This document shows positions 23,589 to 29,433 of a stretch of DNA of 29,433 nt, piece by piece. Each line of letters starts with the position of its first letter. Positions within the stretch are counted from its first letter, which is position 1. The stretch spans positions 1 to 29,433 of the IMG/VR virus record IMGVR_UViG_3300033151_000452. One strand, written 5' to 3'. The DNA is from a virus. The position numbers were made by a program, and so were the translations under genes. A model generated the notes under the pieces. It had not been told where the DNA came from. It did no database searches and saw only the letters and a program-made list of their open reading frames with translations.

Positions 23589-26178
23589 TTACAATACTCC
23601 CTTCATTTATTGGAAATTCAATATTAAATTTTAATTTTACTTTTTTATAAGTACCCAAATAATTTGGCACTAAATTATTACTATATTCTGTTTCTATTAT
23701 ATCTTTTTGAAGCATTCTTGGGCTCAAGAAATTATCAAAATGACAATAAGACTCTTCTTCTTTTGCTCTATTATAAGATATGTGCATTTCTGGAAATGGT
23801 TTTAAATGAGAATTTCTGGATGGATTACCTATTAAATAATGAGAATGGTTTATCATTATTAAATCTCCAGTCTGAACTTTAATTTTATCAACATCTAATC
23901 CAGCAGCAGATAATCTTGACCATGCTTTATGTTCAGATGTAAATATTTCGAACTTTTCTAAAACATCTTCATACCATAATGTACACCCATTAGAACACAA
24001 TACAAGAGGTTGCCCACCTGTATCTGTTAAAAATCCAATGATCATATTAATATCTTTCTTTGGAAAATTACAAATTCCAGGAACTTTTGATCTAATCTTA
24101 TCAGTGTACTTTAATTTATCAAAACCTTTAGTGATATGTCTTACTTTTCCTATTTTAATATTATTACCGATTATAAAAGGAACAATTTCCACTTTCCCAG
24201 ATTCTTCTTTTAATTTAAATGATAGTTTTCGATCTTGTATATTAATGATAAATTCTACAATCTCTTTATATACTAACATATTTTGTGGGTTTACCCAATC
24301 TGCTACAACAACCATATCTCCTTTAGAAAAATCTATATCAGAATTAAATCCAGATATATGAAGCTTCTTATCTTTAATTATTTGTTTTTCTAAATTTGAG
24401 AAGTTAATATTTCCAGAGATTCTACACTTATCATTATCATAGGTAAAACCTTCTGCTGTTTTGATAAGTTTTCCAACTTTAGAATCATCAACTCTGTTGA
24501 CGCAAACACACAATCTTCCTCCATTATAAAAATATGGGTTATCATCTATAACCTCAATATCTTCTAAATCAAATACATTATTTGATAATTTATCTAATGT
24601 TACTGGATTAGATTCTATTGCATCTATTTTTTTCATTTTAATGCTTAAATCATTTGCAAAAGTTCTGATAAGAAAATCATCAAACTTCATTACTAAGGAT
24701 GAAGTTAATATTGCATTATTCTCTGAACTATAAAAAGTAACTAAATAAGGTTTATCTTTTGATATTTTTGTACCTTCAAATACTACAGGCGCATTTGGAT
24801 CTCTTAATTCTCCTTCAATTTTATCTAAATTATAAAAATTTAAACCGATAAATTTAATCTCAATAGTATTATATGGAGTACGTCTTATATATTCAACTTG
24901 TTTATAAATATTATTATGGTCTATTAAAATATCACCAGTTTTTATAACAGTACCATTATTTAATTTAGCTTCGTCTATGTCTCTAACAGCTTTTGCTTGT
25001 TCAAGAATAAATTCACGAACTTTTTTTGTAAATTTATATTTAAAAAACTTACCGTCATTTCTTTCAACTTGCATATATTCAATTATGCCTGTCCCATTAT
25101 CCGTTCCGAGAAATGAACTAATAAAACAAAAAGCTGATTTATGTTTAATATAAAATGGATCTCCTACGTGTAAATAAATCTCATTATTATTTCTTGGTCG
25201 TATACCATTTGTAATATCATAATATAAAGGTTGAGATATATCAGCTCCATTTCTTCTTTTTTCAATAACAATTTCATCTGTTCTTACTGGTTGGTTCATA
25301 GCAATTTTAACTTTATTGAAAAAAGATGTTGTGGTAGATGAATTATACATTTCTTTAATATGATTTATTTTTTTACCAATAGTTCTCGTATCAGGAATCC
25401 AATCAACATTATATATAAAATTAGGTTCATTTTTTGTCATAACTTCCCATTCAACATATGAAGCTACTCCATCAACTTTTTTATTTTGATACTTTTGAAG
25501 ACCATACATATAATCTTGATTATAACTAGCATGCCAAAAAGTATCTATTACATTTTGTATAGCTTGTTGATCTGTGTTAGCTCTGCGTGATGCATGACTT
25601 CCCATGCAAATTTGTTCGCTATCATCTATATTACAAAAAGGTGCTGCTAATAAATAATCATCTTTGCCCACTAATGGTGCTAAACGAAGATAAATCCAAG
25701 TGCTTAAATATTGATTATTACGATCTAATGAAATAATAAATATTACATATGGCATAGATAATGAATATGATCTTATATTATCATATTCTTCTTTTTTCCA
25801 GTTATTTTGTTTTTCATTAAAATATTTACTTATATCTGGATCATTAAGTTTTCCAGCATTTTCTAAATAATTAAGTTCTAAACTAACTGGTAACATCATT
25901 TTTATAGTTCTAATTGAAGGTTGTTCTTCTATAACATAAAGCTTTTTATTGCCGAATTGTTCAAAATATTTACATTTATCAGGTAAAATTCTAAGTTGTT
26001 TTGAATAAAAGGAACGATCAAATTTTTCTTGAAAATTTCTCATTGGCATGCTTTTTTTCATTTGAACTGGTACAGAACAAGATTCTTCTTTATTATTATT
26101 TTCTTCATTTACATTAGAAGAAGAATATAAATGGATACGGTCATAATTAATTCTTATTTCATCATTCAATTCTCTCAT
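23581..26178 (-). CDS. Giant E2-like protein (PRTRC-B/Prok-E2 type) with long beta-rich C-terminus
   Basis: An 865-residue protein whose N-terminal quarter looks like the E2-fold PRTRC B family. Around 140-220 it reads MPYVIFIISLD..., YLRLAPLV, YLLAAPFCNIDDSEQICMGS (175-194), then a helix with DTFWHASYNQDY. This matches the family layout: a strand, aPf.Nv...g.iC.G, then W..f..S.f. N183 would stand in for the HPN Asn, and C191 would be the catalytic Cys. PRTRC B proteins are about 230-260 residues, so roughly 600 extra residues are unusual. They hold repeated 'GD(I/P/L)(F/I/M)' strands (HVGDPFYI, KTGDILID, SKGDMVVV, QTGDLIMI), suggesting several small beta-barrel modules, perhaps for target binding. 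It is the first gene of the cassette and overlaps the JAB gene by 8 bases. Confidence 0.78.
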   Translation of the reverse strand: MRELNDEIRINYDRIHLYSSSNVNEENNNKEESCSVPVQMKKSMPMRNFQEKFDRSFYSKQLRILPDKCKYFEQFGNKKLYVIEEQPSIRTIKMMLPVSLELNYLENAGKLNDPDISKYFNEKQNNWKKEEYDNIRSYSLSMPYVIFIISLDRNNQYLSTWIYLRLAPLVGKDDYLLAAPFCNIDDSEQICMGSHASRRANTDQQAIQNVIDTFWHASYNQDYMYGLQKYQNKKVDGVASYVEWEVMTKNEPNFIYNVDWIPDTRTIGKKINHIKEMYNSSTTTSFFNKVKIAMNQPVRTDEIVIEKRRNGADISQPLYYDITNGIRPRNNNEIYLHVGDPFYIKHKSAFCFISSFLGTDNGTGIIEYMQVERNDGKFFKYKFTKKVREFILEQAKAVRDIDEAKLNNGTVIKTGDILIDHNNIYKQVEYIRRTPYNTIEIKFIGLNFYNLDKIEGELRDPNAPVVFEGTKISKDKPYLVTFYSSENNAILTSSLVMKFDDFLIRTFANDLSIKMKKIDAIESNPVTLDKLSNNVFDLEDIEVIDDNPYFYNGGRLCVCVNRVDDSKVGKLIKTAEGFTYDNDKCRISGNINFSNLEKQIIKDKKLHISGFNSDIDFSKGDMVVVADWVNPQNMLVYKEIVEFIINIQDRKLSFKLKEESGKVEIVPFIIGNNIKIGKVRHITKGFDKLKYTDKIRSKVPGICNFPKKDINMIIGFLTDTGGQPLVLCSNGCTLWYEDVLEKFEIFTSEHKAWSRLSAAGLDVDKIKVQTGDLIMINHSHYLIGNPSRNSHLKPFPEMHISYNRAKEEESYCHFDNFLSPRMLQKDIIETEYSNNLVPNYLGTYKKVKLKFNIEFPINEGSIVNV

Positions 26179-26180
26179 TA

Positions 26181-26555
26181 TTATTCACCTATTAATATTT
26201 TATAATGTTTAGCGTAAGTTGTTAAAATTTTATCCGATCTACTATCATTGATTTCCCAAACTTTTTTTCTTTTAATTATTTGAGGATCTTCACTATCTAT
26301 ATTAATTTTTGTTGATGTGAATAAAATAACTAAATACACATCTTCACTTTCTCGTTCTAGCCCTAAAAAACCAACCTCACCCTGTAAACTACCAGGCACT
26401 TCTAAAACTAAAAATAAGTTTGGACCGAATGGTCTCTTATCTGGATATTTTTGGTTTGGTTTTTCTTCTTCATAAATTGTATCACACAAGACTCTAATTG
26501 TTTCCAAATTATCATCCGTTTTAATTTCATTTAATAATTCACGTAAAACAGTCAT
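26181..26555 (-). CDS. Hypothetical protein upstream of the E2-like gene
   Basis: A 124-residue acidic protein. An N-terminal helix (MTVLRELLNEIKTDDNLE) precedes a beta-rich centre (LFLVLEVPGSLQGEVGFLGL, DVYLVILFTSTKI). No family is recognised. The ATG has AAAGGA 7 bases upstream. The stop lies just before the E2-like ATG, so it is in the same transcript and may belong to the ubiquitin-like cassette. It has no Cys-based or JAB-like motif. Confidence 0.6.
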   Translation of the reverse strand: MTVLRELLNEIKTDDNLETIRVLCDTIYEEEKPNQKYPDKRPFGPNLFLVLEVPGSLQGEVGFLGLERESEDVYLVILFTSTKINIDSEDPQIIKRKKVWEINDSRSDKILTTYAKHYKILIGE

Positions 26556-26572
26556 TATTTATTCCTTTGTAT

Positions 26573-26914
26573 TTAATATTTTTTCTTTGAGATAACATAC
26601 CTCATGTTTTTGGTATCCATCCATTCAACTCTTTCAAATGGAACAGATCTCCAACCGTTTTTATCTAAATCATAAACGCGCATAATTTTACTTTTTTGAA
26701 TTAACTGTAAGATTCGTTTAATATCTACAGTGTTTGGTTTATGTTCATTAGGGATTTTAGTAAAATCTAAAGTACATCTCATAATACGAACACTCTTATC
26801 TAATTTAATAAACCTTATAACAACTTCTTTTTCATCAAATATCTTTTTCCAGAATTGAACTGCATTGGTTATTACCTCAGTTTCATCCTGTTCTTCTCTT
26901 GTCGGTTCTGCCAT
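26573..26914 (-). CDS. SH3 beta-barrel fold protein (DUF2693-like)
   Basis: A 113-residue protein. The run VVIRFIKLDKSVRIMRCTLD, followed later by KIMRVYDLDKNGWRSVPFER, matches the small SH3-like barrel proteins of phages annotated as DUF2693. Their pattern is v.f.K.dG..R.mrcTL....iP and later .vyDl...gWRsf....i. They are common in large phages and their role is not known. The first 20 residues are acidic (EEQDETE). The ATG has AAGGAG 7 bases upstream. It overlaps the upstream gene by 32 bases and belongs to the same dense run. Confidence 0.75.
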   Translation of the reverse strand: MAEPTREEQDETEVITNAVQFWKKIFDEKEVVIRFIKLDKSVRIMRCTLDFTKIPNEHKPNTVDIKRILQLIQKSKIMRVYDLDKNGWRSVPFERVEWMDTKNMRYVISKKKY

Positions 26915-27344
26915 CTATTTTCTCCTTAATGTATTTCAAATCTTCAAATAGTAAATCTGTAGTCCGTGTAAATGTTTGAGCTTTACCATAAATCTTTGGA
27001 TCTATTTGTTTAAGATAATAATGAAAAATATTTGTTTGTGATTTAGCTAAAGGTGTAAAAGCAACTATATCATATAATTTTTTAATTTCTTTTGACATCT
27101 GAGTTACAACTTCTTCATATTCTTCAACTCTTGGACTAACACAAGAATAAAAATACAATTTATCCAAAAGAGGTTTGAAATCTTTAAATGTTATTAATTC
27201 AGATATTCTATTTAATCTAAGTTTACTTTGCTTTCTCATTTTATCCACGGTACCAACTTTAAATAATTTAACTGGCTTATTATCAATTATTGCTTCATAA
27301 TATTTATCATGTTCTTTTATTAATTCAATTTTAATATCATTCAT
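26883..27344 (-). CDS. Hypothetical protein
   Basis: A 153-residue basic protein. I start it at ATG 27344, which has AGG 6 bases upstream and overlaps the GIY-YIG gene's end by 8 bases; a longer version from 27377 would lie inside that gene. An N-terminal beta stretch (IKIELIKEHDKYYEAIIDNK) is followed by helices (LRLNRISELITFKDFKPLLD; VTQMSKEIKKLYDIVAF). The C-terminus is basic. No family is recognised. Confidence 0.6.
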   Translation of the reverse strand: MNDIKIELIKEHDKYYEAIIDNKPVKLFKVGTVDKMRKQSKLRLNRISELITFKDFKPLLDKLYFYSCVSPRVEEYEEVVTQMSKEIKKLYDIVAFTPLAKSQTNIFHYYLKQIDPKIYGKAQTFTRTTDLLFEDLKYIKEKIDGRTDKRRTG

Positions 27345-28332
27345 CCCTAACCTCCCTCCATCTTTTCTTGGAAGCATTTCCTATTCTTTTTTTAGCTTCA
27401 TTAGTATGATTATAACCACAACCATGTTTATTACCTTTTTGAGCTTTTCCGATTTTATTCTTTTCTTCTTTAGTTTTGATTCTACCCATAGATGTAATTT
27501 TTAATTTTCTTCTTCTATTATATTCAATTAATAATTTTTTAAGACGAAGTAGATTTAATCTCCAGATAGTTATATCTCTAGTACCTTCTTTATAACAAAA
27601 CCATCCTTTATGATGGAAATTTTCACCCATTGCTACTCTTTGTAAAGGTTCAACAGATAAATTAAAATTTTTACAAAAGTTTTTTAACCTGTTAGTTTTA
27701 TATTCTTTACCATTTGGATTAATTAGTTCCCATGTTAAACTATGAGCTTTTATAGAAGCTTTACTTTTTTGTTTTTTAACATATTTTGTATGTTGAGATT
27801 TGATCCTATTTTTTCTTTTTGTGATATCAGACCATTCTTTCTTCATAAGAACACTCATCTTTTTTCTAATCTTCTTACTTCTAAAAGCATGTTTTAAAGA
27901 TTTACTTTGCTGAATATGATTTTCAATTTTAGACCATCTCTTTTTTAAACCTTCTTTATTTCTTTTTCTCCAATTTTCAGTTATAATCCACCCTGTAAAA
28001 CCTTCCCCGCCTGGTTGTATATTTGAAAGAGGCCCAGTTAAATTAATTATTCTGCCTATAGTTTTAATTAATAATTTTTCTAGTTCAAATGCTTCGTTTT
28101 CAAATAAATATTGTTTATATTTTATTATAATAGGTTTTAATTGAAGATTTAATAACTCTTCGATTATTTCTGTTTTAATAATATTACATTTATCTCGTTT
28201 TAAATGATCATGTAATCTAGTTCCACAACCTTTTCCTATATAAAAAGGTTCATATGAAAATTTATAACCTTTATAATCATATAAACCTGGTTTAATAGGA
28301 TTTAAATAAATATAAACATAATATTTATTCAT
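27337..28332 (-). CDS. GIY-YIG homing-type endonuclease (SegB-like)
   Basis: A free-standing homing endonuclease. The N-terminal GIY-YIG domain shows YYVYIYLNP (4-12), then FYIGKGCGTRLHDHL (30-44) with the conserved Arg (39) and His, and ELEKLLI with a candidate catalytic Glu. The rest is very basic. NUMOD-like DNA-binding repeats include WRKRNKEGLKKRW, a helix-turn-helix-like part ending in FHHKGWFCYKEG, and GRIKTKEEKNKIGKAQKGNK near the C-terminus. The 331-residue length fits SegB-type proteins. The start ATG overlaps the radical SAM stop by one base and lacks a close ribosome-binding site, so translation is probably coupled. It interrupts an otherwise unrelated gene run, as expected for a mobile gene. 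Confidence 0.92.
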   Translation of the reverse strand: MNKYYVYIYLNPIKPGLYDYKGYKFSYEPFYIGKGCGTRLHDHLKRDKCNIIKTEIIEELLNLQLKPIIIKYKQYLFENEAFELEKLLIKTIGRIINLTGPLSNIQPGGEGFTGWIITENWRKRNKEGLKKRWSKIENHIQQSKSLKHAFRSKKIRKKMSVLMKKEWSDITKRKNRIKSQHTKYVKKQKSKASIKAHSLTWELINPNGKEYKTNRLKNFCKNFNLSVEPLQRVAMGENFHHKGWFCYKEGTRDITIWRLNLLRLKKLLIEYNRRRKLKITSMGRIKTKEEKNKIGKAQKGNKHGCGYNHTNEAKKRIGNASKKRWREVRDE

Positions 28333-29369
28333 TATTTATTTCTTATCTCCTTATGTATTAGATTATCGATATTATCTTCTTGTTTTGAAATAATTAGGCT
28401 CATGATAGGGCAACTCCAATTACACCCTCTACAATGATTTCTTTTATCAATACTTAAAAACTCTTTATAAGCAAAATGTAATTCACCATTATCCATAATA
28501 GAATCATAAGCTTTCATGTTAGGTATCATAATTCCACGAATTCTCAAACACATGCGCAAGCTTCCATCTGCATCAATTGTCATATTATGAACATTGTTTT
28601 CTAGTCCACAATCTAAATTAGCTGGAAGGATATCATATATCTTTGGTAGCAATGTTTCCGCCATATGCACATTTAGTTTATCATCAACAATTTTTTGAAA
28701 TATCTCTTTAACTTTATCTGATTTGGGAACTAATATACTTTCATCTGTTATAGTTGAAAAATCATAATATTTACTCTTTGCTATATCAACAGTAGTTATA
28801 TCACTATTAATCCCCATGTCAGTTAACATTTTAACAAGATCATAAAGATAATCAATACTTTTATTATCAACTGTAATTTCAGCAACAATATCTTTTATCT
28901 TTCCTTTGAATTGTTGTAGTCTCTCTAAACCTGCAACACATTTTTTATATCTATCACTATCTTTATCTTCAGATTTATCTAAAATCATTGGATCAACTGA
29001 TGAAGTTATCCCTTCAATATGTTCTACATCATTTAATAATTTTTCAATTAATGGTTGTATTGCATCAGAATTATTTGTAATAATTGTATAATGAATATTT
29101 TCTTTATTACAAAAGTTTATAATCTCTGCTAAGTCTTTTCTAATTAAAGGTTCACCTCCATAGAAAATATGAAAAGCATCTGGGTTATGTAATTTAAGTT
29201 TCTTTAAAGTTTCAATCACATATTCAGTAGACATTTCTTGGTGATGGTAATGTTTCATATTAGGATAACTTAATGGTTTATCATAATCTTTAACTATTCT
29301 ACAATAAGAACAATGCAAATTACACTTGCGGGTTAAAAGCCAACTAACTATTTGTATTTTATTTTTCAT
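28332..29369 (-). CDS. Radical SAM protein with SPASM-like C-terminus
   Basis: A radical S-adenosylmethionine enzyme. Counting from ATG 29369 (345 residues), the iron-sulfur motif is CNLHCSYC (C16, C20, C23). The glycine-rich FYGGEP follows as expected near 65-70. The C-terminal part has CGLENNVHNMTIDADGSLRM, then CLR, and later HCRGCNWSC. That Cys distribution is typical of SPASM or twitch domains, which carry extra iron-sulfur clusters in peptide- and protein-modifying enzymes. It is not QueE, which has a different Cys spacing. ATG 29369 has AGGTGGAG just upstream; a GTG at 29378 is possible but overlaps that site. It overlaps the preceding gene by 11 bases. The substrate is unknown: a phage or host protein is the likely class. 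Confidence 0.88.
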   Translation of the reverse strand: MKNKIQIVSWLLTRKCNLHCSYCRIVKDYDKPLSYPNMKHYHHQEMSTEYVIETLKKLKLHNPDAFHIFYGGEPLIRKDLAEIINFCNKENIHYTIITNNSDAIQPLIEKLLNDVEHIEGITSSVDPMILDKSEDKDSDRYKKCVAGLERLQQFKGKIKDIVAEITVDNKSIDYLYDLVKMLTDMGINSDITTVDIAKSKYYDFSTITDESILVPKSDKVKEIFQKIVDDKLNVHMAETLLPKIYDILPANLDCGLENNVHNMTIDADGSLRMCLRIRGIMIPNMKAYDSIMDNGELHFAYKEFLSIDKRNHCRGCNWSCPIMSLIISKQEDNIDNLIHKEIRNK

Positions 29370-29433
29370 AATCTCCACCTAAAAATTTTATTAAAGATTC
29401 AGTTTTTTCTTCAGCCATTGAATATATAGTTGA
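29359..29433 (-). CDS. C-terminus of an unidentified gene (cut by the right edge)
   Basis: A frame open from the right edge to TAA at 29361-29359 encodes 24 residues ending IKFLGGDYEK. It overlaps the radical SAM start by 11 bases and carries that gene's ribosome-binding site. It is probably the end of the upstream operon member. Being directly before a SPASM-type enzyme, it could be a substrate, but too little is visible to say. Confidence 0.5.
   Translation of the reverse strand, partial: STIYSMAEEKTESLIKFLGGDYEK

Noticed and set aside
27345-27377. Longer N-terminus of the gene ending at 26883
   Set aside because: It lies within the GIY-YIG gene's 3' end. ATG 27344 has a good ribosome-binding site and an 8-base overlap like other junctions here.
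28332-29369. Radical SAM protein as QueE of the preQ0 pathway
   Set aside because: It has the standard CxxxCxxC motif and a Cys-rich C-terminal domain and is 345 residues long; QueE is shorter with a different Cys spacing.
1-29433. tRNA genes or CRISPR array
   Set aside because: No gap is long enough outside coding frames for tRNAs, and no regularly spaced direct repeats were seen.

Overview
This window is a piece of a large tailed-phage genome (or a prophage/metagenomic contig of one), strongly AT-rich by eye. Every gene I can support lies on the minus strand, so transcription runs from high to low coordinates. Genes are packed end to end with short overlaps. The phage call rests on a T4-type large terminase, a tape-measure-like protein, a gp27-like tail hub protein, two homing-endonuclease-type genes and many small unrecognised genes. 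I cannot name the host.

Layout in transcription order. (1) 29433-26181: the tail of a cut-off gene, a radical SAM/SPASM-type protein, a GIY-YIG endonuclease, and three small genes, one of them an SH3-barrel (DUF2693-like) protein. (2) 26178-21019: a tight four-gene cassette with 8-nt overlaps at its junctions. It encodes a very large E2-like (PRTRC-B/Prok-E2 type) protein, a JAB/JAMM peptidase with zinc ribbons, an E1/ThiF-type adenylating enzyme, and a beta-grasp ubiquitin-like protein with a SAP-like N-terminus and a C-terminal Lys-Gly. A strong hairpin follows the ubiquitin-like gene. (3) 20951-18788: an unrecognised gene, a second E1/ThiF-like protein, a small protein with an E2-like HPN...C signature, and two small helical proteins. 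(4) 18782-13005: undivided RNA polymerase beta-prime and beta subunits carrying the canonical catalytic motifs. (5) 12955-7986: a small gene, the GTP cyclohydrolase FolE2, an HNH endonuclease overlapping its 3' end, a tiny membrane protein missed by length cut-offs, and several unknown genes. (6) 7936-1: unknown genes, a DUF932-like protein, then virion genes: tail hub, large terminase, a HELIH-motif protein and a tape-measure-like protein running off the left edge.

The most interesting part is the ubiquitin-like conjugation machinery. One complete E2/JAB/E1/Ubl set resembles the plasmid PRTRC cassette, but I see no ParB and none of the other PRTRC partners. A second E1 and a candidate second E2 sit between it and the phage's own multisubunit RNA polymerase. 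A working reading is that the phage attaches its own Ubl, possibly nucleic-acid-binding through the SAP-like part, to a host or phage target. The target is unknown, and any link to transcription is inferred only from gene order.

Stem-loops with or without U-tracts follow the ubiquitin-like gene, rpoC, rpoB and the genes ending at 7986 and 6019. I see no clear promoters between these hairpins and the next genes, so some may act as attenuators or mRNA-processing sites rather than full stops. No tRNA, rRNA or CRISPR array was seen. The longest gap between genes is about 124 bases (5895-6018).
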